Shown: one piece after another, positions 5,686 to 14,137 of the stretch
Layout of the letters: each line of letters opens with the position of its first letter
How positions within the stretch are numbered: the first letter of the stretch is position 1
From: a virus
DNA length: 61,016 bases
Virus record (IMG/VR): IMGVR_UViG_3300043438_001546
Coordinates: 1 to 61,016 of that record
Direction: 5' to 3' (one strand)
Program-made: the position numbers and the translations under genes
The notes under the pieces: model-generated
The model's database searches: none
Told to the model about the DNA's origin: nothing
The model's input: the letters and a program-made list of their open reading frames with translations, nothing else

Positions 5686-5948
5686 AGTACAGAAAAAAAC
5701 CAGTAGAAATTGAAGCAGTGCATTTTGCAGATGCTACATTAGGAACTCTTGATGAGATTTCCGAGTTTATGAATCAAGAACAAGAAATTGTTTTTAATGA
5801 TTCAGTTGCAGAACCTAAGATTAAGATTGAAACATTAGAAGGACCAATGTTTGCATCATTAGGTGACTACATCATAAAAGGAATTAAAGGTGAGTTCTAT
5901 GCATGTAAGCCAGATATTTTTGAACTCACTTATGACAAAGTAAATTAA
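5682..5948 (+). CDS. Conserved phage protein of the KGVKGEFYPCKPDIF family (88 aa)
   Basis: The start MKYRKKPVEIEAV and the end GDYIIKGIKGEFYACKPDIF are the two hallmarks of a small protein found in very many tailed phages of different hosts. Family members are 80-110 residues and always carry the single Cys in this last motif. Their function is not known. It overlaps the preceding gene by four bases and so belongs to the same accessory operon as the nucleotide-related gene upstream. Confidence 0.75.
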   Translation: MKYRKKPVEIEAVHFADATLGTLDEISEFMNQEQEIVFNDSVAEPKIKIETLEGPMFASLGDYIIKGIKGEFYACKPDIFELTYDKVN

Positions 5949-5962
5949 TTAAATAAATAAAA

Positions 5963-6208
5963 ATGGATAACACACCAAACAGACAAATGACACTTGGAGA
6001 AAAAAGATGTCATATTAACTTCAATCCTTCGTCAGATGATAAGATTGGAAGATTTAAAAGAATGATGGCTGATGCTATTGATTATTGTAACAATGAGTTA
6101 CTTACAACAGAAGACGGTGAAGCAAAACGCTGTTTTTCAATTGCTATGACTGAATTAGAAACAGCTCAAATGTATGGTGTAAAAGGAATTGCTAAAGGTT
6201 TAAAGTAA
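5963..6208 (+). CDS. Acb2/Tad1-like cyclic-nucleotide sponge (81 aa)
   Basis: The protein has the two-helix hairpin of the Acb2/Tad1 family: GEKRCHINFNPS at 12-23, a first helix at about 25-47, a short turn, and a second helix carrying the signature TELETAQMYGVKG at 63-75 (family form: T-x-LE-x-A-x-MWAVK). Acb2 and Tad1 proteins bind and hide the cyclic or ADP-ribose-type messengers made by CBASS and Thoeris immunity. It would therefore act in the host cytoplasm early in infection. The length (81) is close to stand-alone Acb2. The usual Trp is Tyr here. Which messenger it binds cannot be told from sequence. It overlaps the next gene by one base. Confidence 0.7.
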   Translation: MDNTPNRQMTLGEKRCHINFNPSSDDKIGRFKRMMADAIDYCNNELLTTEDGEAKRCFSIAMTELETAQMYGVKGIAKGLK

Positions 6209-6522
6209 TGGAAGAAAAATCATTACAGAACACTGATGCCAACGGTGCTAAGAAAAATGTCAAGGACATTGTTTTTTGGGGAGATGGCGACACATTCAAA
6301 CTTATTTCTAAAGCATCTTCTAACGCAGAAGGTTGGATGAAAAGTACAAAAGCAATGCAAGCAGGTAGAAATGTAGTTGTTCAAGTTACAACACAACAAA
6401 GAAATCCTAATGGATCTTATGCCGTTGCCGAAGCTTTAACAACAGTTCCAAATGCAGAAATTGTAGATGTAATTGAAAATGAAATAGTTGTCGCAAGACA
6501 TATTCAGTATAAATTGTTTTAA
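6208..6522 (+). CDS. Conserved phage protein of unknown role (104 aa)
   Basis: The start codon shares its A with the stop of the Acb2-like gene (taATGg), so the two are coupled. The N-terminal 20 residues look disordered; the rest alternates short strands and helices around the core WGDGDTFKLISKAS and GWMKSTKAMQAG, which I associate with small proteins of unknown function in Bacteroidota phages. No Cys, signal or membrane segment. Its position next to an anti-defence candidate makes an anti-defence role worth testing, but nothing in its sequence shows one. Confidence 0.6.
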   Translation: MEEKSLQNTDANGAKKNVKDIVFWGDGDTFKLISKASSNAEGWMKSTKAMQAGRNVVVQVTTQQRNPNGSYAVAEALTTVPNAEIVDVIENEIVVARHIQYKLF

Positions 6523-6535
6523 ATAAAAAATAGTT

Positions 6536-6817
6536 ATGATATATCAAGGTAAAGTTGTCATTTTAGACAAGCCGGCTTATGAGCCAAAAATTAAAGGATT
6601 AGAACTTAGCCCAGAAGCGCAAGCATCTATGGAAGCTGATCTTGTAAAACACTACACGCGTCTAGTTGTGCATGCAGTTGGAGAAGATGTAACTTTTTGC
6701 AAAGCAGGTGATGAAGTTATGATCACACCTCGTCAATTATCTTACTGTGATGTATTAGATATTGAGGGGAAAACAAAGTTTGTTGCTAAAGAAGGAGATT
6801 GTATTGCTAAATATTAA
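6536..6817 (+). CDS. GroES-like co-chaperonin candidate (93 aa)
   Basis: The size and C-terminal half fit phage GroES-type proteins: VVHAVGEDVTFCKAGDEVMI (46-65) matches the conserved V-x-x-VG...K-x-GD-x-V block of the beta barrel, and the last residues (EGDCIAKY) match the usual final strand (E-x-DILA). The N-terminal KVVILDKP resembles the first strand. Phage GroES proteins pair with the host GroEL to fold capsid proteins. The mobile loop is hard to recognise, so the call is moderate. It is the last gene before a strong terminator. Confidence 0.45.
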   Translation: MIYQGKVVILDKPAYEPKIKGLELSPEAQASMEADLVKHYTRLVVHAVGEDVTFCKAGDEVMITPRQLSYCDVLDIEGKTKFVAKEGDCIAKY

Positions 6818-6838
6818 TCAGTAGTAAACAATGAATAA

Positions 6839-6868
6839 AAGGTCTTAATCAGTTAAGGCCTTTTTTTT
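6839..6868 (+). terminator. Rho-independent terminator ending the accessory block
   Basis: AAGGTCTTAA (6839-6848) pairs with TTAAGGCCTT (6853-6862, one G-T pair) around a TCAG loop and runs into eight T. It lies 22 bases past the stop of the GroES-like gene and separates the accessory block from the fibre genes. Confidence 0.85.
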
Positions 6869-6871
6869 GTT

Positions 6872-6913
6872 TATATTTGTTGCATAAACAAAAAGTTTTT
6901 TGTATATTATTAG
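6872..6913 (+). promoter_or_regulatory. Two promoter-like boxes before the fibre genes
   Basis: TATATTTG (6872-6879) has the Bacteroidota -7 form. TTTGTATATTATTAG (6899-6913) is identical over 15 bases to 35361-35375 and is followed by ATATTGTTTATTAA, which recurs before the virion gene at 31491. The start codon is at 6939. The second box is a candidate phage-specific late promoter. Confidence 0.55.
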
Positions 6914-6938
6914 ATATTGTTTATTAAAATCATAAGTT

Positions 6939-8081
6939 ATGTCAATTATAAATTCAGACGGTTTAAATACTAACTGGCAACTAAATGTTTTAAGAGGTCT
7001 GCAAGCTATTGCAGATGAGGTAGCAAAACCTCTTACCTGCGCTGAAGACGGAATTACAATATGTTCTCCAATAACTGGTTTAAATGTTAATGTTCACGAT
7101 GGCACTGGCATTCCAATAACAAGTACAATTGTTGGTGCAGATAAAGGACTGGATGTTAACATCATTAATGCATTGCCTTTAGAGATAAACTTAGATGCAG
7201 CAAATGACCAAGTAGGTATTTACGGTTATGATGGCACTACACCTACTCCAGTTTCTGTAGATTCAAATGGTTTTGTAAATACAAACACCTCTATAATATT
7301 TCCAAGCTCATTGCCAGTAACACAAGATCCAAGTTCAGATCCTTGGACAGTAGACGGAACTATAATTGCAAATCAAGGTACATCTCCATGGGTTGTTTCA
7401 GGAACAGTAGGTGTAACTGGCGAAGTAGAAATTATCAATGCTGTAGGAAGTCCAATACCTGTAATCATTACTGCTCCTGTACCTGTTATAAATGTAAACT
7501 TAGATGCAGCTGATGATCAAGTAGGAGTATATGGTTATATAAACGGGGTATCTACTACTCCTTTTCCTTTAAATGTAAATGCAACAGGTCAAGTTGCTAT
7601 TCAAGATGGAGGTAACTCTATTACAGTAGATGGTACTGTAATTACAGATGCAGCTACTAGTTCTGTTGCAATCTGTGGTACAGATGGTGTTACTAATAAT
7701 GTTGCAATCAGTGTTTCTCCAGCAGGACAACTTCTCACACAATCTAGTACTTTAGATGGTGCAGGAACTGCAATTACAAGTACTACTGTAAGTACTACAA
7801 CAGCTTTAGATGTTAATCAAGTTCCTTTTGTGAGAACACCTAATCTAAAAGTATATATAACAGGAACAGGTTTTATTGCAGTACCTGTATATTCAATTAC
7901 ATTCTTTAATAGTGGTTCTGATAATGAGCTAATTACTTTTGATGGTGGTACAAGTTATGAAAATATTCCTGCAGGTGTTTCTATATCAATGGATGCTGGA
8001 GGTAACAATACTTATCCAGCAAGTGAATTTGGATATGACATTCTTGGAAGTGGACCACTTATTATAACTTATAACTCTTAA
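6939..8081 (+). CDS. Beta-rich fibre or adhesin protein (380 aa)
   Basis: The protein is rich in Thr, Val, Ser and Asn, with internal repeats: units containing NLDAANDQVGIYGYDG (about 83-98) and NLDAADDQVGVYGY (about 187-200) followed by short beta strands, and related TVDGT and AGTAITSTT segments between them. The first 35 residues (SDGLNTNWQLNVLRGLQ) are helical and may attach it to the virion. There are almost no Lys or Cys in the repeat part. This composition and repeat layout are typical of phage fibre shafts. It leads a cluster with the 924-aa fibre protein and a small fibre-type protein, under its own promoter-like boxes. The exact receptor role is unknown. Confidence 0.6.
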   Translation: MSIINSDGLNTNWQLNVLRGLQAIADEVAKPLTCAEDGITICSPITGLNVNVHDGTGIPITSTIVGADKGLDVNIINALPLEINLDAANDQVGIYGYDGTTPTPVSVDSNGFVNTNTSIIFPSSLPVTQDPSSDPWTVDGTIIANQGTSPWVVSGTVGVTGEVEIINAVGSPIPVIITAPVPVINVNLDAADDQVGVYGYINGVSTTPFPLNVNATGQVAIQDGGNSITVDGTVITDAATSSVAICGTDGVTNNVAISVSPAGQLLTQSSTLDGAGTAITSTTVSTTTALDVNQVPFVRTPNLKVYITGTGFIAVPVYSITFFNSGSDNELITFDGGTSYENIPAGVSISMDAGGNNTYPASEFGYDILGSGPLIITYNS

Positions 8082-8083
8082 TT

Positions 8084-10858
8084 ATGGGAACTTTTATAAA
8101 AAGAGATCTGCCTAATGATGAATATCAAGCAGCAGTCTTATCTAATAATGCATCTGTTACAAATGTATTTGCAACTATTGCAGATTTACCTATAGTAACT
8201 GGTGAAGCAGATAGATTAGTATTTGATGTGAAGTATAATCAAACCGGAGGACTTGTAAAAGGTCAAGCAGTTTATGTTAGTGGAGCAAATGGTACTAACA
8301 TACTTGTTAGTAAAGCAGATTATACCACTGAAGCAACCTCATCTAAGACATTAGGTCTTGTAGTAGTAACTGGAGCAAATAACTTTCAAGGACAAGTAAT
8401 TTCTGATGGTTTATTATCTGGAATAGATACTTCTGCAGCAGGTGTTGCAGGTGATCCAGTTTGGTTAGGTCCTAATGGAACTTTGATATATGGATTAACA
8501 GCAAAGCCTTATGCACCAAATCACCTTGTTTTTATAGGGATAGTTACTAAAAAATCAGCTACGGTAGGTGAAATATTTGTTAAAGTTCAAAACGGTTTTG
8601 AGTTAGATGAACTTCATGATGTTCAGTTAAAAGGTACTGGTAATATTCCATTAGATGGAGATGTTTTGACGTATGAAGCAGCCACTCAGTTATGGAAAGC
8701 AAAACCTATTGTAAATCAAAATGATTCACCACTTGTATTTGTTATTGCAGCAACTGAAGGAGTACTAACAGGTACTCCAACTTATTTTAATGGTGTTGCA
8801 AATGACGGCATTGGAGCAAAATTAACAGCAACTTTAAATGGTGTGGTTTCCGATAATACATCTTTAGGTAGAATTGATACTAGTTATATTCCAGAAGTTG
8901 GTGATTTGATACTTGTTAAGAATCAAGTAAATCAATTTCATAATGGAGTTTATGAAATTGCAGATACAGGAAGTGTTTCTACACCATATATCTTAACTAG
9001 AAGTGTAGATATTGATGCTCCAGAAGAATTGTATCCATTACAAGTAAATGCATTTCAGGGATTAGTAAACGGTAGTAAATACTTTACTCAAACAAATACT
9101 GCATGGGGTAACACTACTCCACCTATAGTTGGATTTGCTGACATCACTTTTGCTCTTACCACACTTACTACAGCACCGTTACAAATAACATTTGTAGATA
9201 ATGCTACGTCTGTAGCACTTCCTATTTGCGTATATACATTAGGTACAGATTTAACTAAACCAGGAGTAGGTGCTACATTAAAAGCAACTGCTGCAGGTAC
9301 TTTAATTGTATCAGGAATGACAGCTGGTGCTAGTACAACATCATTAACACAATTTACAACATTACTTGTAAAAAATCAAGCTGAACCTCGTCATAATGGC
9401 ACGTATCAAGTAATTAATCCAGGAAGTGCAACATCAGCATGGGTATTAAAAAGAATAGATGAACTGGCTGCTGGATTTAATAAAGCATTAAGAATTGTAT
9501 TTTGTTCTCATAATACATCTGCTTTTGCAGGAACATATTTTACACCAACATGGAACCCAACTCTTTTAAATAAAAACATTGGTGTTACAGTAGGTATACC
9601 AGTACCATCAACTAACAGTATTGATTATGCTACTTATACTCCTCAAAATGGTAGATTTGGTATTGCCAATTCAAATGGTGCATATACATTTTATGCAACA
9701 TTATCTTCAGCAATGACTGCTGCATTATTAGGTCAAACTATTGAGATGTTTGCTGATGTTACAGAAGCAGGAGCTGTTGCAATTCCCTTAAAACAAGGAG
9801 TTGATATTAATGGTAACGGTCATACCTATACCTATACTAATAACTCTGGAACAATGTTTTCATATATTCTTACCGGTGGAGTTATTGTAACAACAATTAA
9901 TATACTGAATCTTAATATTGTAAGAACTAATACTGCATCTACTGCAGCTCCTGTATTTGGTTCATTTACAAATCCATCTGGAAGTGCTAGTACTACATTA
10001 AACTTTATTAATTCAACAGTTACTTATACAGCTACTTCTGGAAATACTCCAATAATACAATCAACGGCAGGAGCCTTTCATGTAGTAACAGTAAATGGAT
10101 TAACTTGTACTTCAAATGCATTAGGAACAGCTATAGCCTGTTCTTCTGCAAACTTTTGTACAATTACTTGCACTGGAGGTTCAATTGGTTATTCTGGAGG
10201 TACAATAAGTAATTCTAGAATAACAACTGCTTCAGGAAATGCAGTAGACGTTTCTACAGCTATTTCTTGTATAATTAGATGTACAACATCAGGAATAGGA
10301 GTTAGAGAGGGTAGTGCTACTGATACAACTATTACTACAAATACAGGAATCTGTATGGAATCTGGATTTGTTATAGCTCAAGGATTTGCAAACAGATGTA
10401 ATGCAAGTTCAACATCAGGAATTTGTTACAGAAGAGTTATTACTACAAATTGTACTGGAACAACAGGAGCTAATACTGTACTTGACCTTTGGTTTAACTA
10501 TAGTGATGGTACAGCTAAATTTCGTAGAAATTACTTTGTTTGTAATTCTGCAGTTCCCGCTGTAATTAATGGTACAGGTGGTGATTTTGAAATTGTAGAC
10601 TGCACTATAGTTCAAAATGGAACTGGTCCTGGAGTTAGACTATATGGATCTGTAGTAACTCATCCTCCTCAAGACGTTATAAATTGTACCATTATACTGC
10701 CACAAAGTAGTGCAGCAAATTGTATAACTGCATCAGCTTCACCAGGTAATGCAAGACTTATTAATAATAAATTTAAAGGAGCAACTACTCCTATAAATAC
10801 CAATGTACTACAGCTTGTAGTAAATACAATTGATAACCAAGGAAATATTTTATTATGA
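8084..10858 (+). CDS. Large fibre protein with repeats and a beta-helix-like end (924 aa)
   Basis: The N-terminal 190 residues are a beta-rich domain (VKGQAVYVSGANG, then ELHDVQLKGTG) of a kind seen at virion-attached ends of fibres. Two diverged copies of a 130-150 residue unit follow (about 215-355 and 365-500), each with a VLVKNQ-x-x-x-x-HNG-x-Y core. The remaining 380 residues are Thr/Asn/Ser-rich with many short strands ending in Cys or Asn, the look of a right-handed beta-helix. Such tails bind or cut surface polysaccharide; no catalytic residues can be assigned. It starts two bases after the upstream gene and overlaps the next by four. Confidence 0.65.
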   Translation: MGTFIKRDLPNDEYQAAVLSNNASVTNVFATIADLPIVTGEADRLVFDVKYNQTGGLVKGQAVYVSGANGTNILVSKADYTTEATSSKTLGLVVVTGANNFQGQVISDGLLSGIDTSAAGVAGDPVWLGPNGTLIYGLTAKPYAPNHLVFIGIVTKKSATVGEIFVKVQNGFELDELHDVQLKGTGNIPLDGDVLTYEAATQLWKAKPIVNQNDSPLVFVIAATEGVLTGTPTYFNGVANDGIGAKLTATLNGVVSDNTSLGRIDTSYIPEVGDLILVKNQVNQFHNGVYEIADTGSVSTPYILTRSVDIDAPEELYPLQVNAFQGLVNGSKYFTQTNTAWGNTTPPIVGFADITFALTTLTTAPLQITFVDNATSVALPICVYTLGTDLTKPGVGATLKATAAGTLIVSGMTAGASTTSLTQFTTLLVKNQAEPRHNGTYQVINPGSATSAWVLKRIDELAAGFNKALRIVFCSHNTSAFAGTYFTPTWNPTLLNKNIGVTVGIPVPSTNSIDYATYTPQNGRFGIANSNGAYTFYATLSSAMTAALLGQTIEMFADVTEAGAVAIPLKQGVDINGNGHTYTYTNNSGTMFSYILTGGVIVTTINILNLNIVRTNTASTAAPVFGSFTNPSGSASTTLNFINSTVTYTATSGNTPIIQSTAGAFHVVTVNGLTCTSNALGTAIACSSANFCTITCTGGSIGYSGGTISNSRITTASGNAVDVSTAISCIIRCTTSGIGVREGSATDTTITTNTGICMESGFVIAQGFANRCNASSTSGICYRRVITTNCTGTTGANTVLDLWFNYSDGTAKFRRNYFVCNSAVPAVINGTGGDFEIVDCTIVQNGTGPGVRLYGSVVTHPPQDVINCTIILPQSSAANCITASASPGNARLINNKFKGATTPINTNVLQLVVNTIDNQGNILL

Positions 10859-11178
10859 TGACAAAAATTGATATACTATTGAGTGATATAATATCTGTTA
10901 TTGATGATACCACTCTGATCCGCAAAATCAGTGATCTTGAAGGCAAGGACTTAAGCGCATATCAAGATTTTACTGATATGGTAAATAATAAACAACATAT
11001 AGAATATAATCAAACTTTTATAACAGATTATTATGTTAAAAGATATGCTTTAATATTGCAAGAAGATTTGATTATAAAAGAAATAGAAGAAGTTTTATAT
11101 GATGATTTATCTGATTCAGAAAAATTAATATTTGATAACTTTTATAATACATTTACATCATGGCAGCAACACCAATAA
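10855..11178 (+). CDS. Hypothetical helical protein (107 aa)
   Basis: The protein is acidic and almost entirely helical (for example DILLSDIISVIDDTTLI and LIIKEIEEVLYDDLSD), with no membrane segment or Cys. It overlaps the end of the large fibre gene by four bases and the next gene by 19, so it is made together with the fibre proteins. A fibre chaperone or small fibre-linked protein would fit this place, but I do not recognise the family. Confidence 0.6.
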   Translation: MMTKIDILLSDIISVIDDTTLIRKISDLEGKDLSAYQDFTDMVNNKQHIEYNQTFITDYYVKRYALILQEDLIIKEIEEVLYDDLSDSEKLIFDNFYNTFTSWQQHQ

Positions 11179-11786
11179 CAACTAAAATGGCAGCAGCCAT
11201 TAACTATACTTATGTTACAGATAGTTCTGCTGATTGGTTATTGCCAACTTTACCAAACAATACTTACTTTTATGATAAGGCAGATAAGTTGCCTTATTAC
11301 AAAGATGCATCTGGTAACATAATTAAGGTATTTGAAACAGCAACATATAAAACAGCAACCCTTAATTTTCAAACTGGAACTATTAACCCTGCAAATAGTT
11401 CTACTTATGTAATTCCAGGAAATGCAAATTATGCTCCTGTACTTTTGCTAAATGTAAGTCCTAGACATAGCGTAAGAACTCCAATTGGTGGATTTGTTAG
11501 ATCAGTACAACTTTCAACATTTATACAAACTTCTTTTGGAGGTACAGGTTGGACTGGTACTTTTAGAATACATAATGTGACAGCAGGTACTTTTGTAGAT
11601 ATTATAACTGGATATAATTTTGCTTCTGGTGCTTATATTAACTTTGGTAGAAATGACCATTATCCATTGACTACATTCTTAGCTGTAAATGAAGGTGATG
11701 AACTTCAAATTAGATTAATTACTGCTACTTCTGGTACTGCTCCAGCCGGTTGTTATTTTACTGCACAAGTTTATATTACCCAATAA
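11160..11786 (+). CDS. Fibre-tip or receptor-binding candidate (208 aa)
   Basis: After a short helical N-terminus (PITTKMAAAINYTY), a motif typical of fibre-shaft ends appears (YYKDASGNIIKVF), and residues about 70-208 form a beta-sandwich-like domain rich in Thr, Gly and aromatic residues. Its layout resembles carbohydrate-binding or tumour-necrosis-factor-like heads used as fibre tips. It closes the 6.9-11.8 kb fibre block and starts inside the end of the preceding gene. No catalytic motif is evident. The binding role is inferred from fold type and context. Confidence 0.5.
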   Translation: MAATPITTKMAAAINYTYVTDSSADWLLPTLPNNTYFYDKADKLPYYKDASGNIIKVFETATYKTATLNFQTGTINPANSSTYVIPGNANYAPVLLLNVSPRHSVRTPIGGFVRSVQLSTFIQTSFGGTGWTGTFRIHNVTAGTFVDIITGYNFASGAYINFGRNDHYPLTTFLAVNEGDELQIRLITATSGTAPAGCYFTAQVYITQ

Positions 11787-11831
11787 AATCATGAAAACAA
11801 TGATTTGTAATAATATAATTATTTTAATAAA

Positions 11832-12347
11832 ATGAAAGAAGAAGCTAGAACGGGTTTTATAGGATTTACAGATCCTCTTGATTTTTTATATTCTCTTGTA
11901 GGAGCAAAAACCTGGTTTATAAATTTAACAGTTGCTTTTTGTGTTTCTTTAAGTTCATTTGTATCAAATTATATTTGGGATGATCCTAAAGCTGTATTTA
12001 CTCTATGGTCATTAATGATTGCAGACTGGATAACAGGCATAGTTAAAAGCATAATAAATAAAAGATTTGTAAGTTTTAAAATTTGGAGAATGCCTCTTTA
12101 TTTTATTGCAACATCTTATTTGCTTCATATATCTTGGGGAATGGCAAAAGGTAATATCTTATTTACTTTGCTTCCAGGATTAGTTATAGGCGGTTTTTAT
12201 TCAGTATATTTTATATCTTTACTTGAAAATTTAGGAGAAATAGGAATCCTTCCTAGAACATTAGTAAGAGCATTAAAATCAAAATTTGGTTTACAAAAGC
12301 TAATTAATAAAGATAAAGATAAAGAAAATGGAAGAGAAAACAATTAA
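11832..12347 (+). CDS. Holin-like inner-membrane protein (171 aa)
   Basis: There are four hydrophobic segments (about residues 24-45, 52-70, 85-105 and 110-132) with an acidic, Asn/Asp-containing loop (DDPKA) and a WITGIVKSI segment, as in phage holins of the Bacteroidota and Firmicutes large-holin type. The C-terminal 35 residues are very Lys-rich and cytoplasmic. It lies at the head of a lysis group with a small membrane protein and an amidase, and overlaps the next gene by 20 bases. Holins time lysis by opening the inner membrane. The call rests on topology and position. Confidence 0.75.
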   Translation: MKEEARTGFIGFTDPLDFLYSLVGAKTWFINLTVAFCVSLSSFVSNYIWDDPKAVFTLWSLMIADWITGIVKSIINKRFVSFKIWRMPLYFIATSYLLHISWGMAKGNILFTLLPGLVIGGFYSVYFISLLENLGEIGILPRTLVRALKSKFGLQKLINKDKDKENGRENN

Positions 12348-12552
12348 AGAAAGATGGAAAGCAAAAACACCAAAGTTTTGGAAAAAAATGCAAAGAATTG
12401 GTATAGTGTTTGGAGCAGTAGGAGCTATTCTTTTAGCTTCGCCTGTGGCACTACCAGCAGCAGTGTTAACTGGAGCTGGGTATCTGATTGCACTTGGTAG
12501 TGCAACTGCAACATTATCACAACTTACAGTTGAAAATCCTGAAATAAAATAA
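12328..12552 (+). CDS. Small lysis-block membrane protein (74 aa)
   Basis: A basic N-terminus (KERWKAKTPKFWKKMQ) precedes one or two hydrophobic helices (about residues 26-62) rich in Gly and Ala, then a short polar end. Similar proteins sit beside holin and endolysin genes in Bacteroidota phages. It could be a second pore-former, a holin antagonist or a membrane-tethering factor. The start lies inside the end of the holin-like gene, so expression is coupled to it. No Cys or lipobox. Confidence 0.65.
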   Translation: MEEKTIKERWKAKTPKFWKKMQRIGIVFGAVGAILLASPVALPAAVLTGAGYLIALGSATATLSQLTVENPEIK

Positions 12553-12554
12553 CC

Positions 12555-12848
12555 ATGGCAAAGAAAAAAATTGAAGATTTTAAAGTGAATGTTGATACCA
12601 AAAAGGTAGATGTTCATGTAGAAAAAAAAGAAGGTAAATTTAAAGCTGAAGTCAATACTGAAAAGATTGATGTAAAGTTTGAAAAAGGAACAGATGGTTC
12701 AGACTTTGATTTGGATTCTAAAAAACTTGACATTCATGTTAGAAAAGATGAAAACGGAACTACTGTTGAAGTTGAAGCTGCAAATGGATTCTTAAAAAAG
12801 ATAGGTAACTTCATTTCAAAAATCTTTGTTAAAAAATTCAATAAATAG
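12555..12848 (+). CDS. Lys-rich protein with amphipathic tail (97 aa)
   Basis: Residues 1-78 alternate Lys with Val, Asp and Phe in three or four similar strands (VDVHVEKKEG, IDVKFEKGTD, LDIHVRKDENG), suggesting a small all-beta sheet with a charged face. Residues about 80-97 form a strongly amphipathic, basic helix (FLKKIGNFISKIFVKKFNK) like a membrane-active peptide. In a lysis operon this tail could bind or disturb membranes. I do not recognise a family. It begins two bases after the preceding stop. Confidence 0.6.
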   Translation: MAKKKIEDFKVNVDTKKVDVHVEKKEGKFKAEVNTEKIDVKFEKGTDGSDFDLDSKKLDIHVRKDENGTTVEVEAANGFLKKIGNFISKIFVKKFNK

Positions 12849-12852
12849 AATC

Positions 12853-13536
12853 ATGGGAGAATTAGACTTAAAAAAAATCAAACAAGTTCCTTTATCATCA
12901 GGTCAATACTTTAATGAAGAAATTAAAAAAGTTCAAATTGTTCTGCACCATACTGCTGGAAATTCTTCTGCACCTGCAACCATTAAAATGTGGGATAAAG
13001 ATGACAGAGGAAGAATTGCAACATGTGTTGTAATCTCAGGAAACGGTGCGTCTAAAGATACTTTTGATGGAGAGATTTGTCAAGCATTTGGTTCTAAAAA
13101 ATGGGGTTATCACTTAGGTCTTAAACAAGATATTTTTAGAGCCAAAGGTGTTCCGTACAAGTCTATTGATCCTATAGCTATAGGTATTGAGATATGCAAT
13201 TGGGGACCTCTTACATTTAAAGCTGGCAAGTTTTATAATTATGTTGATAGAGAAGTTCCAGTCAACCAAGTATGCGCATTAGAAAAAGCTTACAAAGGAC
13301 ATTCATATTATCACTTATATACAGATGCTCAAATAGAATCTGTGCGTCAGTTGTTGGTTTATTGGAATCAAGTACATGGAATTGACTTGACTTACAATGA
13401 AGACATCTGGGATATAACCGTTAGGGCTTTAAAAGGAGAGAATGGGGTTTTCACTCATAACTCATACCGTAAAGATAAATCTGATGTTTCTCCACAACCA
13501 AAGTTAATTGCAATGTTAAAATCTTTGAAAGCATGA
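12853..13536 (+). CDS. N-acetylmuramoyl-L-alanine amidase, endolysin (227 aa)
   Basis: The start is placed at the ATG at 12853, four bases after the previous stop; a longer form from 12826 would overlap it. The protein is an Amidase_2-type enzyme that cuts the bond between muramic acid and L-Ala. The zinc-binding LHHTAGN lies at 31-37, a WGYHLGL strand near 94-100, the IGIEICNWGP strand near 115-124, and THNSYRKDKSDVSPQP (about 200-215) holds the second zinc His, the catalytic Lys and the Asp of the family. Full length, with no signal peptide, so it depends on the holin-like protein for access to the wall. Confidence 0.9.
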   Translation: MGELDLKKIKQVPLSSGQYFNEEIKKVQIVLHHTAGNSSAPATIKMWDKDDRGRIATCVVISGNGASKDTFDGEICQAFGSKKWGYHLGLKQDIFRAKGVPYKSIDPIAIGIEICNWGPLTFKAGKFYNYVDREVPVNQVCALEKAYKGHSYYHLYTDAQIESVRQLLVYWNQVHGIDLTYNEDIWDITVRALKGENGVFTHNSYRKDKSDVSPQPKLIAMLKSLKA

Positions 13537-13814
13537 ATAAAAATCAATTTAAAGGACTAGCATATACAAAAAATGTAGATGCTTTAAATTATGCACCATC
13601 AAATAGAGCAAAAGGAAGTTTACTTCGTAGAGATGACGGTGGAGAAATTTGCGAAACTACATCAGATGGTGGAAGAGGTTGTCGGAAAAAATCTAAATCA
13701 AAATCAAAAGGTTCGTCTCAAGAAAGTAAAGGAGGTGTGTTAGGTGTTATTGGTGCAGCTATTGCCGGAACACTTGGTGGCCTTGGTTACAAAAAAATGA
13801 AAGAAAGAGAATAA
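13533..13814 (+). CDS. Basic Gly-rich membrane-anchor-like protein (93 aa)
   Basis: The N-terminus is polar with an RRDDGGEICE segment, the middle is a Lys/Ser tract (KKSKSKSKGSS), and residues about 68-87 are one hydrophobic, Gly-rich helix (GVLGVIGAAIAGTLGGLGYK) ending in basic residues. That fits a small single-span membrane protein. It overlaps the amidase gene by four bases and the next gene by one, so it belongs to the lysis operon. The family is unknown to me; the DGG motif recurs in virion proteins of this phage. Confidence 0.6.
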   Translation: MNKNQFKGLAYTKNVDALNYAPSNRAKGSLLRRDDGGEICETTSDGGRGCRKKSKSKSKGSSQESKGGVLGVIGAAIAGTLGGLGYKKMKERE

Positions 13815-14107
13815 TGGCTAGAAATTCATTAGCAGGTAAGTCTACTGGAACCAGTAAGTCTGCAAAGTATTTTGCTTCTAATCCTGAAGCGCGTAAGAAA
13901 AAGAATGAATACAACAAAGAGTATCATTCAAGTCCTTCGCGTATCAAATACAGAGAAGAATTAAATGCTGCTAATAGAAAAGCTGGAACTTATGGTAACA
14001 AAGACGGCAAAGATAAATCACATACTAAAAAAGGAAAGTTGGTAAGTGAGAAAGCATCTACAAACCGCGCTAGAAATGGTAAAGGCAACAATGCTAGAAA
14101 AAAATAA
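13814..14107 (+). CDS. Conserved basic phage protein of unknown function (97 aa)
   Basis: The order of motifs SAKYFASNPEARKKK, YNKEYHSSPSRIKYR, LNAANRKAGTYGN, DKSHTKKGKLV and NRARNGKGN is one I know from small proteins in many tailed phages and some giant viruses, where they have no established function. It is strongly basic, has no Cys, and is probably a nucleic-acid-binding or structural protein. It is the last gene before a terminator and shares a base with the previous stop. Confidence 0.7.
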   Translation: MARNSLAGKSTGTSKSAKYFASNPEARKKKNEYNKEYHSSPSRIKYREELNAANRKAGTYGNKDGKDKSHTKKGKLVSEKASTNRARNGKGNNARKK

Positions 14108-14137
14108 ATCCCCCCTTTGACTTTCATTTCATTGGCT

